From contig JAXGGA010005204.1 of the NCBI GenBank assembly GCA_038373865.1, forward strand, positions 1-64,000: a stretch of DNA of 64,000 bases, in the 5' to 3' direction. This document shows positions 1-11,347 of this stretch, piece by piece. The translations under genes were made by a program, and so were the position numbers. A model generated the notes under the pieces. That model was not told where the DNA came from, searched no databases, and saw only the letters and a list, made by a program, of their open reading frames with translations. Source of the stretch: Uloborus plumipes. Taxonomy: Eukaryota > Arthropoda > Arachnida > Araneae > Uloboridae. Each line of letters starts with the position of its first letter. The first letter of the stretch is position 1.

Positions 1-42
1 TCTCATATAACTTCAATGAAGTAAAATTTATCATAAAAAGTA

Positions 43-410
43 CACTGCGTAAAATTTATGTTGTTTTTACAGTATAATACAGCTAATTTTATTGTAATGA
101 ACTGTAAAAATTGCTAATTTTACAGCAATAAACTAAAATTGCTACTTTTACAGTACTAGCAAATTTTACAATTTAATATCATGCATTTTACAGTTTTAAA
201 CTGGAACCTCTGCTGCCAGTATTATACTGTTGTTTTTACAGTATAATACAGCTAAATTTTACGGCAATAAACTGTAAAATTTCTAACTTTACAGTAAGAA
301 ACTGTAAAATTGCTAGTTTTGCAGTTTATTACTGTGCATTTTACAGTTTTAAATTGGAACCTCGGTTGCCAGTATTATACTGTAAAAATGACAGTTCATT
401 TTTTGCAGTG
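43..410. repeat. CACTG-ended MITE, copy 1
   Basis: This is a non-autonomous element with terminal inverted repeats (CACTGCRWAAAAT at the left, TTTTTTGCAGTG at the right) flanked by TA on both sides. The interior repeats a roughly 30-nt unit of the form TTTTACAGTAATAAACTGTA. It lies upstream of the Ig exon of cassette 1, probably in that cassette's first intron. Eight relatives occur in the introns of this gene. Confidence 0.8.
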
Positions 411-652
411 TATATGTATTGCAAGATATATATAAATCTCTTTGAATTGTATAGCTCGTGTATTGTAATATGCTTCTCGATTTGTAAATGTTCTTCAAAA
501 TTCGTACGTTAGCCATATCAGTAGTTTATAGCAGAATATTCCATTTCCCCTTTACTTTACTTTTAACATTTTACGAAATTTTCAAGCAAAACTAAAGCCT
601 CAAAATGTTGTCTAATCTAGGGTGCGATTTTCAAACGCTGACAGCCATTTGA

Positions 653-828
653 TCAGGGCCGTCATTTCAAGTTTTTCCAGGGGGGGGGGGGAATAAAGGG
701 TCCAAATACAACGCAATTTCATCGGAAAACATTGAAATCTACGCCCACTTATATGTAAATACATTGATTTCTCAAAACTAGGGGGGTGCAATTGACCCCC
801 CCCCCTGCCCCCCTGAAATGACGAACCA
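653..828. repeat. Short G/C-run MITE, copy 1
   Basis: A roughly 175-bp element has ends GGCCGTCATTTCA and TGAAATGACG in inverted orientation and internal G and C homopolymer runs. A clear relative lies at 18357-18532 and shares the internal string GCAATTTCATCGGAAAA. No coding capacity. Confidence 0.65.
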
Positions 829-1371
829 GCGTTTCATGCATTCAATGAAATTTGTATTTTAAATTTATATGAAAATTACTTAATGATAAATTTACGCAGA
901 ATATCGATACTTACGCGCACACATAAAGTAAATTGTATATTTTCAGGGTAGGTACGGTGGTGTCTGGTCGGGTTTAAATAAATAAATAAATAAAAGTAAA
1001 TTGTATTTGCATACTTTCTTGTAAGCTGCTCGAGATACATAAATTTTATTGAACACAAAGTGTTGGTGAAGCACAAAATATTTCACGATAAATTCATTAA
1101 CCTTTTTCGAAACTTTAACTGTGCTATGATAACTGTCTGTGAAATTTGATTGAAACTAGATTTTAAATATCAATGCTCCGCAGTAACAAAATGAAAAAAA
1201 AGTATTGCCACGTTCTTGCAAATTCATTTTTTAAAGATCATCGACTACGAAGTTAAATTTTGTTTCTTAGAAAAAAGTTTGAATAAAAGTATGCAAATAA
1301 TTTGTGATTTTCTTTTTCATCAGAGGAGTAAATTCCTGCTCTTCAAGACATATAATGATTGTATTTTTCAG

Positions 1372-1662
1372 ATTCAAAATTGGAAGTTTCTTCGCTGCTA
1401 TTTCCTAGCAATCTCAAGTTCGGTAAAAGAGCAACTATCATTTGTACAGTCGTTGATGGTGAACCACCATTCAAATTTTCCTGGTTTAAAGAGGGTGTCA
1501 ACTTGGAACACATGAAGGGATATTCATTCGTTGGAAACACGAATGATATCACGTCCACTCTAGTCATTACTAAACTTGCAGCCGAAAGCAATGGCAATTA
1601 TACGTGCAAAGTTGACAATGATGTGGGAACTGTTGAAAAACATGGAGTACTTCTTGTAAAAG
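1372..1662 (+). CDS. sDscam: Cassette 1, variable Ig1 exon
   Basis: One complete Ig domain exon (291 nt, phase 1 at both ends) after an acceptor ending TATTTTTCAG. The translation shows the first Cys in TIICTVV, the core Trp in SWFKEG and the second Cys in NGNYTCKV. The donor is GC, not GT (AAAG|GCAATA). It lacks the KPEI start seen in cassettes 3 and 4. Its signal-peptide exon and promoter element are not found in bases 1-1371, so they either lie left of the window or were lost. Ig exon quality argues for a working cassette, but the missing 5' part leaves this open. Confidence 0.85.
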
Positions 1663-2669
1663 GCAATATTTATAACTAATTTCTCTTTGAAATGTGTTAT
1701 GTTATTTAAATGAACTGTATGCTCAAAGCTATTTTTCAAAATTCTTTGCTACGTATTGCTCTTTCTAGTAAAGGAGAAATTCATAATTTCCATCATAGCA
1801 TAGACAAACCCATTTCTTTAAAAAATCCATTAAAACCTTTGCTTAAACTCTAAATGTTTGTGTATTTAACTTTTTTTTAAATCTTTTTATCCCAAATCAA
1901 TAAATTTCCTCTTTTTTCAATAAATTGTTTTTTAAATTGGATGACGGATATTTTACGATTTTCTGAAATTCAGCTCTTCAGAAAACCACGAGGTATCAAT
2001 TAATTTCTTGCTTTCTTTTTCTACAATAATTTTCAAAAAGAAAATTTATGCACTCTTTATCTTAATTATTTCACTAGCACATGTTTTTTAATATCGTCTT
2101 TCATAAAATATTTTAAAGCGTAGTGCTACTCTACTAGTTTTATTATTACTCTCTTATTTGCATTTTAGACTGAAAAGTAAATCGCTTGTTTCTACAAAAC
2201 CATTTCAATTTCACTTTTAAAATAAAATTATGAGTATTGATGTTTCACTGGTGTTTTGTTTGTTTTAAATATTTTTCTCATTCTCTATAAAATCCAAATG
2301 AGAATCAATTAATCAAATTGAAATCTCGTTGAGTAACATAAAACTAGTTTTCTTACACTACTAGAACCGCGTTTTCTTCATTTACTGTGCAGTTTTAAAA
2401 TGATTTTCTACTCCCCCCCCCCCTTGACGTTTCAAAGTTAGTGATTTTATTAATTTTGTTTCTGAACCCACCTTTTTGCATTAAAACTATTTGTTAAACT
2501 TAAAATTTTTATACATACTGTTCCTTAATACTCGTACTTTCATACAATTAGTTTCATTTAAACAATTTCCTCATATTTGATTCATGTTGAATTTTCTCTC
2601 TTTACAAATATTTTCAGAAGAAGATTTGTTTGAAATTTGTTTTATAAACATTTTTACTTCTCTTCATCG
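1663..2669. other. Spacer between cassettes 1 and 2
   Basis: AT-rich sequence with a short C run at about 2413. I see no conserved exon, no second GTGGCGC element and no transposon with clear ends. Confidence 0.5.
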
Positions 2670-2686
2670 CCGCTATGTGGCGCTAG
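2670..2686 (+). promoter_or_regulatory. Conserved cassette element, cassette 2
   Basis: Contains CTATGTGGCGCTAG, 253 bp upstream of the ATG of cassette 2. The 14-mer CCGCTATGTGGCGC matches the published CTCF core pattern CCASYAGRKGGCRS at 12 of 14 positions. Function as a promoter or CTCF-type site is inferred from its repetition before every complete cassette. Confidence 0.7.
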
Positions 2687-2925
2687 TGCCCTGTATGTGT
2701 ATTTTTGATATTTTACACAAAAAGTCTACTAAATCAGCCATTTATGTGTTGCCTGCCTTGCCTAGAAAGACGCTTTACAATCACATAACCTAATCTTAGT
2801 AAATTAAAAAAGTATTTCTCTAAATAATTTTGATGTTCATACTTTTTTGACTCACTGTGTCTTTGTATCAAAAAAATATTTTCAACTTTTCGGAACAAGA
2901 AGTGTGAAATAAGTTTGACCATTCG

Positions 2926-2986
2926 ATGGCATATTTACTTCTACTAAAGATTATCCTCTACTTATGTGTTTTCCGTGTAATTAAAG
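2926..2986 (+). CDS. sDscam: Cassette 2, signal-peptide exon
   Basis: ATG plus 20 codons ending in phase 1 before AAAG|GTAAGT. The peptide starts MAYLLLLKIILYLCVFRV, a hydrophobic secretion signal. It joins in frame to the Ig exon at 3838 (G|GT). The 5' UTR begins somewhere after the element at 2670, but no TATA box is visible. Confidence 0.85.
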
Positions 2987-3532
2987 GTAAGTAACTTTCT
3001 TGCTCTTTGATTTGGAAATTAAAATATCTTTAATACATTCAGATATAAATGGATATGAATAGAAATTCATGCATTTTACTCACATATCACTAATGTTTTC
3101 ACCAATATTTAATAACTGTTGTAAATGTTGAGAATAAAAACTTGATGCAAACGATTGTAACCTATTTCTATAATTCGTTTTAGGAATTTTGTTTTAAATA
3201 TTTAACATGACTAGTGATGAAGACACAAGTCATATCTAAGAAAAAAAAGCTTTCAAGTGAGATAATAAAATAACAAATCTAATTGAACTAAGACTCGGTG
3301 TTTTTCTATTAGATATAAGCAGAGATATTTTTGTGTGTATAATGTCCATTTATATTACGTAAAACTTAATTGTTGTATGTATCTTTGCGTAATAAAACTA
3401 AATGCTCTCTTTAACATCGTTTTATAACAACTAGGAAATTCCTTGCTTTCTGAAAATGTTTTATAGGAATAAAACACTTGTATTACGTTTTTGTTTTGTA
3501 CTTGAATAAACAGTATTACTTTTCTTAATACT

Positions 3533-3534
<2 letters not shown>

Positions 3535-3584
<50 letters not shown>
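3535..3584. repeat. (TA)n microsatellite
   Basis: About 25 TA units inside the first intron of cassette 2. Confidence 0.95.
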
Positions 3585-3589
<5 letters not shown>

Positions 3590-3737
3590 GCTTATTTTTA
3601 ATTTACTTACTTTTTATTTATCTATACATGATTCGCGATAAAAAACACACCATAATTATAGTAAATATGTTGATTTGTTATTCTTACGTAAATGTATGTT
3701 ACTTTAATCTAGATATATTTCAAGTGCATAAGTGATA

Positions 3738-3738
<1 letters not shown>

Positions 3739-3811
<73 letters not shown>
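3739..3811. repeat. (TA)n microsatellite next to an acceptor
   Basis: About 36 TA units ending 26 nt before the Ig exon of cassette 2, where a polypyrimidine tract would be expected. Only TTTTTTGCATACGATTTAG separates it from the exon. Confidence 0.95.
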
Positions 3812-3815
<4 letters not shown>

Positions 3816-3837
3816 GCATTTTTTGCATACGATTTAG

Positions 3838-4125
3838 GTTTTTCCAAGCCAGACATAAGGCCATTTCGTTTCTCAGGAAATCTCGCCGTGGGTAAGAGAA
3901 CGGGTGTAGTATGTGTTGTCATTGACGGAGAAGCACCTTTTACCTTTACTTGGTTTAAAGACGGACACGAAATCAAAGAAACTGCCGGATTTTCTGTTGC
4001 AAAAGACGGTTTCACATCTACCCTATTTATAGCAAAACTTGGTGCGGAAAGCAATGGAAACTATTCTTGCAGAGTATCAAATAAAGATGGTATAGATGAA
4101 AAATTTGATGTACTTCTTGTTAATG
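3838..4125 (+). CDS. sDscam: Cassette 2, variable Ig1 exon
   Basis: A 288-nt exon (one codon shorter than most) in phase 1-1, between GATTTAG and AATG|GTGAGA. It encodes a complete Ig domain: KPDIRPFRFSGNL start, VVCVVIDG (Cys), TWFKDG (Trp), NGNYSCRVSN (Cys with an N-Y-S sequon). Close in sequence to cassette 5 (both have F-x-F-S and the ending EKFDVL). The weak acceptor, behind a TA repeat, may lower its use. Confidence 0.9.
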
Positions 4126-4525
4126 GTGAGATTTCTCGAACCCATTACATTCATCATATTATTTTTATTTTTTTTTTATTGATTTGAACATTTCAACAAT
4201 TACCGATTTGTGAAACTAATGACGATTAAATTTCTCATTGCTTGTCACACTTTCCGAAAAAACTTATATTCGAGTTTTTGAAAAAAAATTTAGAAACATC
4301 GAACTTTACAGACAAATCTTTTGTGACTTTAATTACCAGCATTTATATCTTTTTTGTTCTTATGCCTTGTACTCATAATTGTAATATAAGCTTTATACAT
4401 TTTTAAACGTTCATGTTTTGCTCAAAGCAACTTTCGAATGTTGATAATTTAGATACCTAGAACTTTGATGGTTATTTGTTACTATACCTTATTTCTTTCT
4501 TAAAACATTTTAATCTTCCTTTTTG

Positions 4526-4542
4526 ACACTATGTGGCGCTAC
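4526..4542 (+). promoter_or_regulatory. Conserved cassette element, cassette 3
   Basis: CTATGTGGCGCTAC, 265 bp upstream of the cassette 3 ATG; ACACTATGTGGCGC matches the CTCF core pattern at 12 of 14. The ATG inside the element opens only a very short frame, so it is not taken as a start. Confidence 0.7.
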
Positions 4543-4793
4543 TATACTGATTGAAATCACTTATATCACTTGTACAGAAATGCTTATTCAAGCTTTCTTT
4601 TTGTGTCAAGTGTTCGGTCATGTTCTTATTTTGTGCGACGCGTTCATGAGTTACTTTTTCTGTACACCTAGTGAATACATTAGAGTTTATTTCTTTCAAT
4701 TTGCATTTGCTAATATAAAATTTAGCTCGATTAAGGAAATTAGTTGTGTCAAACTTGATCTTCAGAACCGGAGCGCATCCCAATTCTTCAGCC

Positions 4794-4851
4794 ATGGAAA
4801 GTTTGCTTCTCCTACAAACAATCATATATTTGACCATCACCGTTGTGCTTG
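4794..4851 (+). CDS. sDscam: Cassette 3, signal-peptide exon
   Basis: ATG plus 19 codons, phase 1 end before CTTG|GTAAGT. The peptide begins MESLLLLQTIIYLTITVV, a typical hydrophobic signal. It joins in frame to the exon at 6131 (G|CA = Ala). Confidence 0.87.
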
Positions 4852-5100
4852 GTAAGTTTCACGTAACATTTTATTTTATTTTAAAATAAATCTTATTGTT
4901 GTAGAACTAATTCTGCAAAACGTAAGGATGTTATGATAATTGTAAGAGAAATCTTCAATATTATGCTAAATACTTTTAATTAACAATTTAGTAAAGAGAA
5001 AATTACATTACTCCTTTTTATATTTTAATATTAGTTTTCAAATCTAAAGTTTATACACTGTACTGAAACTATTTTATATCTCATTCTTCTTTATATTCAT

Positions 5101-5965
5101 AATTTCGAGGTGTGTTACTTCTTGTATTCTTCTAAACGCCATCTTTATTGTTTTGTATTTTCAATTATTATTCTTGTATTTTCAAGCATTATTCTTATAT
5201 TGTTTTGTATTACTGTCAATTAATATCATTTTATAATTAACTCCTCAATATTTTTATATATAACAAAATTTTGAAGACAATAAATGTTTTTTTCCGCATA
5301 ATACGATTTTATTTTAATACAAGCTAATAAATGTTAATTGTATAAGCTGCTGAAAATACTCTATATAGTTCAAACTTAAAATAATCTCTACAAACGCAGC
5401 TGTTTGCTGCAAATGTAAGTCGCAATTTGAAATATTTTTATGGATATTCATTGCTTTATTCGCCAAAGGGTTCCGTTTTATAAAGCTTGTATTTATTAAA
5501 TGGTTTAATAACTCGTTAAAATATCTTAATCATGTCGGATATTAGTTAATCTTCAGTATCATATGATATTCATTCTGAAAAGTAGTGCGAATCACCATTT
5601 TTTTTCCTCATACGTTTTAACTAAATAATTTGACCACCAACTAATATTTCTTTTTATGTTCTGTAAAATAATGAATGTATTCTAAATATATTCAAGTGTT
5701 ACTTTAACTCTTACTGTAATATTGGATTAATTTTCAAAAATGCTATAATTTATCTTCAAGAGTAAACATGCTTTTTAACGAATGCTTTTTCGTTCTCTGT
5801 ACTAGTTTTCCTAGATTTTTTTTCTCGTATGCGATCACTTAAACAGTTAGCAGGTTCACTTCATTTATAAGAAATCATTCTTCAAATTTCGAGGTGTGTT
5901 ACTTCTTGTATTCTTCTAAACGCCATCTTTATTGTTTTGTATTTTCAATTATTATTCTTGTATTT
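5101..5965. repeat. 81-bp direct repeat pair in cassette 3 intron
   Basis: Bases 5101-5181 recur without a visible mismatch at 5885-5965, 784 bp apart, in the same orientation. The shared block starts AATTTCGAGGTGTGTTACTT. The DNA between them is unremarkable AT-rich intron. This looks like a recent local duplication. Confidence 0.85.
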
Positions 5966-6130
5966 ATTGTGCTCAAATTTTTCAATAACAGAAGCTGAAC
6001 TCTTTTTGTAATTTTCATTGTACTGTTAAACTGAAAAACTGTCTACGATTTTGTTACGGTGTTATGCATTCTCGCGTATTTGTTTGATGCTTAAAACAAT
6101 TTCACTCCTCCTTCACTTGCTCTTTTACAG

Positions 6131-6421
6131 CATTAAAGAAGCCTGAAATCGGTCCAATTCACTTTTCTGGAGATCTTCGTCTCGGGAAACGAACTTTTAT
6201 AGCATGTGGTGTCATAGACGGAGATGGTCCCTTTTCCTTCAACTGGCTGAAAGACGGTCATATTCTCACTGATGGCGATGTGCATTCCATAAGCAGTAAC
6301 GATGGTTATACGTCTACCTTATCTATTTCAAACCTGAGTGCTGGAAGCAACGGAAATTACACTTGTCGAGTTAGTAACAACGTGGGAGTAGATGAAAAGC
6401 ATGACATGTTGCTTATAAAAG
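6131..6421 (+). CDS. sDscam: Cassette 3, variable Ig1 exon
   Basis: A 291-nt phase 1-1 exon after TCTTTTACAG. It encodes ALKKPEIGPIHFSGDLRLG, then FIACGVIDG (Cys), FNWLKDG (Trp) and NGNYTCRVSN (Cys). The donor is GC (AAAG|GCAAAA), the second such site in the array. Domain length and motifs are intact. Confidence 0.9.
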
Positions 6422-8062
6422 GCAAAACTATCTTATTTAAACTTTCAATTTCATATGATTTTTTTTTAATTTCACGTAAATCATATTTGTCCAAAAGTGG
6501 CTCGTGCTTTTTTCGAACAACTTTTAAAAAATATTTCAACTTGCAAACATATTCAATTCTGTCTGATATTCTTGTGTTTTGATATCTACTTTGGAAACTA
6601 TAAAATTAATGAGCTCAATTATTTTCCAATGCTGAACTAAGGTTTACAGAAGGCAAAAGCTTTTAAATATAGACCATCCAATGTTTTTAAATGGGACATT
6701 CGTGGCAAGGAGTGCTCATTGTAAATAAGTCTTCATATGCAATATACACTATTAATATCTTACTCATTTTTATTTATTTGTTTACATATATGTATTTAGT
6801 CATTTTTTGCCCATAGTATTTGTATTAAGTTATTATAAATCGTGAACTGCTGTGGATATTGTTGGTACACAAAATTACGAATTTACTCGATGAGTGTTTG
6901 TAATCAATGTAACTAGAGGTTGAAAACGTAGTTTTCTTCAACCGTTTGAAATGATTTATCTGAAAATTGGCGGTTAATTCATTAATAACAAAATGTGGTT
7001 TATCCTGTTCTATAACCTATTTCTGCTGTGTTTTGTTTAGAAATGTGTCAGGCTACGTTCCTAATATTCCCCCATTACTATTAAAGTGGGATATATTCGT
7101 GTCTAAATAATTAACCTTTTTTGCTGTTATTTACGTTTTTCATTTTTACCTTTTTATACTATTGTAGTTACACTCACTTGTTTCATAAATATATTAATAG
7201 TGTTCAAAAAATATTTAGACAATCATACTTTCAATTTTTGGAATAATTTTGAAATGACGGGAGGGAACTTAAATCAAAAAGGATCACAGTTAATAACAGT
7301 GTTAACTTTTGCTGTCAATTTCAGTTCCGTCATTTGGGGGTATAAATGCCTGAAACAATGTGGGTATTCATATTTGTGCATATTTTGTTGTTTTTCCTGC
7401 ATTACTTATTCAGTATGTACCCGCCCCCAGAAAAATATGAAATGATGAATTCTTAAAAATATATTTCGAGATTTTATGCCTGGTAATGAAACATAATATT
7501 TAAAATATTAATTATATTGACATCCACATTTATTTTTAAATTTTTAAATGAAAGATTTTTTTTCTTCGGTCTTATTAAAAAGAAATATGTTACGAGTTTT
7601 CTCGTAAAAGAGTTTAGAACTTTTATTCTTTCAAAGATTTTTTACAAATATTTGCATGAAACTTAGACCCATTATGTTAAGATCTACTATATTATACATG
7701 ACGTCCTCGTTTAAACCTTATTAAGAATATAGGTTGAAATATTTGATAAAAAAAGGCAAAAAGTTTTTTTTTTTTTTTTTTTAAATCTTGTTGACAATCA
7801 ATAAATACTTTCCTCAAACTTGAGAAAATTATTTTCATTTCTATAAAAACTACAAAATACCATGTGTTAATAACATAAAAATATTGACATAATGGAAAAA
7901 ATATTCTTGTTAAAGGAACTATACGGGGCAATGGGTTTGAACTTAATAGAAAATGAAATATTAAAACTGCAATACTGCGCTTTTCCCAAAAAATACCTGA
8001 AAACATTCATGAAAAAATATTTTATGAAACAGTGGCACGTATATTTTTAACTCTAGTTTTAT
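6422..8062. other. Spacer between cassettes 3 and 4
   Basis: AT-rich, with homopolymer runs near 7560 and 7765. No cassette remnant or bounded transposon was recognised. An open frame at 7200-7445 has no Ig or signal features and is not called. Confidence 0.5.
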
Positions 8063-8079
8063 TCACTATGTGGCGCCAG
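8063..8079 (+). promoter_or_regulatory. Conserved cassette element, cassette 4
   Basis: CTATGTGGCGCCAG, 218 bp before the cassette 4 ATG; TCACTATGTGGCGC matches the CTCF core pattern at 12 of 14. Confidence 0.7.
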
Positions 8080-8148
8080 TATCTTCATACACCATATAAT
8101 GACACATTATTTTTCAGCAATAAGATATTTTACTCACTGACTTTAAAG

Positions 8149-8259
8149 GTAAGAGCTGCTTAGTTTAACTCAATTTTAAACGCATAATGATTTGTGTTTT
8201 ACTTGTATATCAGTTTTTTACACTTACATTCAATTACAGAAAGGTTTTATTCGTTTCAG
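8149..8259 (+). other. Probable 5' UTR intron of cassette 4
   Basis: TTAAAG|GTAAGA at 8148/8149 and TTCGTTTCAG|C at 8259/8260 bound a 111-nt stretch between the promoter element and the ATG at 8284. Both sites match consensus. No equivalent was found in the other cassettes, except a possible acceptor in cassette 7. Confidence 0.5.
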
Positions 8260-8283
8260 CTGACCTTCTAAAGCTTTTTCATC

Positions 8284-8347
8284 ATGCTCTTGCGGCGCCT
8301 TGCATTAGCGTCTATATTTTCCGTAGTCCATTTCAGCACTGTGGCAG
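8284..8347 (+). CDS. sDscam: Cassette 4, signal-peptide exon
   Basis: ATG plus 21 codons with phase 1 end at GCAG|GTAAGT. The peptide MLLRRLALASIFSVVHFS has a basic N-region and a hydrophobic core. It joins to 9601 as G|CT (Ala). Confidence 0.87.
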
Positions 8348-9600
8348 GTAAGTTAGCTTTCCAGTTATACTTCACCAAAAACTGATTAATTTGGTCTTAT
8401 CTACATTACATTTGCACTAAAAAGCATAAAAGTTTCATTAAATCTTATAATTAAACTTTTTTCAAATTATAGATGAAATATTTTACCACTAATTGTTGTT
8501 ATCTTATTTTCTAATCATTTTAAACAACAACAACAAAAATACTGTTAAAAGTTCCTAAGAATACAGTAGCACGAGTTTTAAACTTTTACTTCTTAGTTGA
8601 ATTTTAGTAAAATACATTGTTTTAATACGTAAGTAAATTTTAAGAGGAAAAGATATGTAAGAAGCAATGCAAAGTATCTGTGCTTGCTTTTATATGCGCC
8701 ATTTTCATATGTATATGCAATTTAATTTTGTTCAATATAGGAAAAGCATATAATATTAAAACCTATGAACCTAAAATACTCTAATCAAGCTCATCTTATT
8801 GAACTCGATCTTAAGAAAATTTCCATCTTGTCGTAAAGCAAAAATTAGCCTTTATCCTTTTCAGTCTTTCAAATTCTCAGCTTCTTAGCTATAGCACTGG
8901 CTTCAAACGTTGCAAACTCCTTAAAACTAAGGTTTTTTCGTGGAGCTCCATCCCACCCTTAGAAAAGAATATTGACTCTTGGAACGTCCAGATATGGGCC
9001 GCGGTATCTCTGGTTCCACATAGCACAATTTGGAGGCCACAAAGACAAAAAAAGAATATTTATAGCCAGAAGCACTTTTCTTTTTTGAAAGAAAATAATT
9101 TGTAAATACACAAATATAAGTGTCATATAAAATTACTGGTAGGATATTATTTATTACGATTGTTTTATTTTTGATTATTTTACTATGATTGCTTAAATTA
9201 TCTAATAGCAAAATTCTTAATTGCTAAATATTTCTGTTAAATGCGTCAAAAAAGGGAAATCTCTGAAATTGATCGAACGTCTTATTTTTAAAAAGCAGGA
9301 AAGTAGTCCTTATATGCATTTCATATTTATATTGAGAGTATGATCATCAATTAAAAGTCTTTAATACTATAGAAGTAGCAAAATAAGTTTTAAGGAAAAT
9401 AATTTCATATTTTTGTTGGAAATAGTACTTTTTTATGCTGTAAAAATATTATCATAACGAAAATTTTCTTTTTTTTTTTTTATTTAAACATTCAACCCTT
9501 TTCTTTCTGTTTTTACTTTTTGTTTGCGCTTTAATAATGGATATTTACTCCTGTTTAATATTTCAACCCCTACAATAGGTATTTTTTTCCTTTATTGCAG
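8348..9600 (+). other. Cassette 4 intron
   Basis: A 1.25-kb intron with a good polypyrimidine tract (TTTTTTTCCTTTATTGCAG). Nothing else recognisable; a minus-strand open frame at 8927-9211 has no family features. Confidence 0.6.
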
Positions 9601-9891
9601 CTTTGTCAAAACCAGAAATCGGGTCATTCGGTTTCCACAAAGATCTTCGAGCTGGGAAAAGAGCTGTTATTGCCTGCAATGTAATTGATGGAGATCCTCC
9701 TTTCCTTTTCCAGTGGCTTAAAGATGGCCGTGTATTGCAAGAAGGCGAAGTTTACTCAATCAAAATTGTAGATACTTTCACTTCAACTCTTTCATTATCC
9801 AACCTCGGGGCGCATAACAATGGAAATTACACGTGCAAAGTTTCTAATTCCGCCGGTGTGGACGCAAAGCATGATGTACTTCTTATGAAAG
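9601..9891 (+). CDS. sDscam: Cassette 4, variable Ig1 exon
   Basis: A 291-nt phase 1-1 exon encoding ALSKPEIGSFGFHKDLRAG, VIACNVIDG (Cys), FQWLKDG (Trp), NGNYTCKVSN (Cys). The donor AAAG|GTTTAA is off consensus from +3. Most like cassette 3 in its first 40 residues. Confidence 0.9.
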
Positions 9892-10109
9892 GTTTAAATA
9901 CTACTTACAAATCACCTTAAATGTTTTTTTTTCTTTTGCTGGTGAAGAACCCTATTATTTTTAATTTTAGTAACTTAAATGCATTTAATTCTTACAATGT
10001 ACATTGATTGACCTTGAATTTTTGACGTAAAAAAATGTAAAATACTTTTACAAACTAAGTTTCAATTATCTGCTAGAATTCGTACAATTTTGATTAACTG
10101 TATTTTTGC

Positions 10110-10126
10110 ACACTATGTGGCGCCAG
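10110..10126 (+). promoter_or_regulatory. Conserved cassette element, cassette 5
   Basis: CTATGTGGCGCCAG, 233 bp before the cassette 5 ATG; ACACTATGTGGCGC matches the CTCF core pattern at 12 of 14. Confidence 0.7.
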
Positions 10127-10345
10127 CGTCCTTATCTTTCATATTTTTGTAGATGCCATTATTGCGCGAATGTACTTTTCCTCTCTATCACTTCGTGTAT
10201 TGTGCGCTCTATGAATGTTTCAGACTTATCTGTGCTGCCTTGGTAGCAAAATTGGTACGTTTTCATCTAGCATCCACTCAAATTATTTTATACTAAGGTA
10301 ACAAAAAATCCGCAAACAATTTGAAGTGAAGTGCTAACTAACCTC

Positions 10346-10406
10346 ATGATGCATCGGATTCAATTCCAGATAGTCGTGTCTTTCTGCTTCATCACTTTGA
10401 TCTCTG
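10346..10406 (+). CDS. sDscam: Cassette 5, signal-peptide exon
   Basis: Two adjacent in-frame ATGs (10346, 10349). From the first: 20 codons, MMHRIQFQIVVSFCFITLIS, then G|GTAAGT. Hydrophobic core is clear. It joins to 11057 as G|GT. Confidence 0.85.
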
Positions 10407-11056
10407 GTAAGTTTCAAGTCTTTAATTTTCATTTTTCCTCTTATACATAGCAATACCTTTCCACTGATATGAAACATTCGTTCATTATTTATCCTTTTAT
10501 GATGACATTTAAAAATTCCAGATCCGTAATTCTTTCCGATAACCTTTATTTATATTAAGACTAAAAACACAAATATGTATCAGTACATTTCTTTTATATG
10601 TAACTTTCTAACAAAATAGATACTGATGTACTAATAATAACGGCAACCACATACTTTGAAACTTAATTTCATCACGTAGTTTTAAATCGTAGGCAAAGAT
10701 TCATCGTAGGCAAAGAACTTATTGCATTTTAATTTAAATCGCTTTAATGTTTTTTAAGGCATTTGCTATGAGTTTAACAATTTTTTTTTTTCACTTTTTT
10801 ATTTCGTTTTTTATTTTTGTGCGTTCTACATTTTGATTTATAAACAATGTGTAGTTATTTAATTGGGGAAACCCTTTCAGTTGTCTTCTCATTTTCAATT
10901 CGTTTGAGAAAATTATGTAATTACTTTAATAATAATAAAGTGTTAGAATTCTTGCTATGAAAACTTTTTACGCATTTTTCAGTCTTACAATAACTTTCGT
11001 ACTTTTATGAAATATGTTCATGAAATTTATTTTTATACATCCTTCTCTAATTTAAG

Positions 11057-11347
11057 GTGGATCGAAGCCAGTTGTTAATCCTTTCCGATTTTCCGACAAT
11101 CTTATTATCGGAAAGAGGGCCGGTGTGTCTTGCCTTGTCGCTGATGGAGACCCTCCTTTTACCTTCATCTGGTTTAAAGATGGTGAAATCATCAAACACA
11201 AAGAGAATATTATTACGGCACGCCACGACGATTACACTTCTATGCTTACAATACTGAAATTGAATGTTCATAGCAACGGAAATTATACGTGCCGAGTTTC
11301 AAACGAATACGGTTCTGACGAGAAATTTGATGTATTGCAAGTGAAAG
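11057..11347 (+). CDS. sDscam: Cassette 5, variable Ig1 exon
   Basis: A 291-nt phase 1-1 exon after CTAATTTAAG and before AAAG|GTAACT. In the 97-residue domain the Ig Cys residues are at about 26 and 78 and the Trp at about 39 (GVSCLVADG, FIWFKDG, NGNYTCRVSN). Used here for the reference spliced frame. Confidence 0.9.

Noticed and set aside
3532..3735. Open frame made of alternating Tyr-Ile
   Set aside because: Translation of a TA microsatellite; same for the frames around 3704-4054 on the minus strand and 59400.
4531..4855. ATG inside the CTATGTGGCGC element as a translation start
   Set aside because: It opens a tiny frame in cassette 3 and different frames elsewhere; the element is better explained as regulatory DNA upstream of the start site.
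7200..7445. Open frame between cassettes 3 and 4 with a Cys-rich end
   Set aside because: No Ig core, no promoter element, no signal exon; not a decayed cassette.
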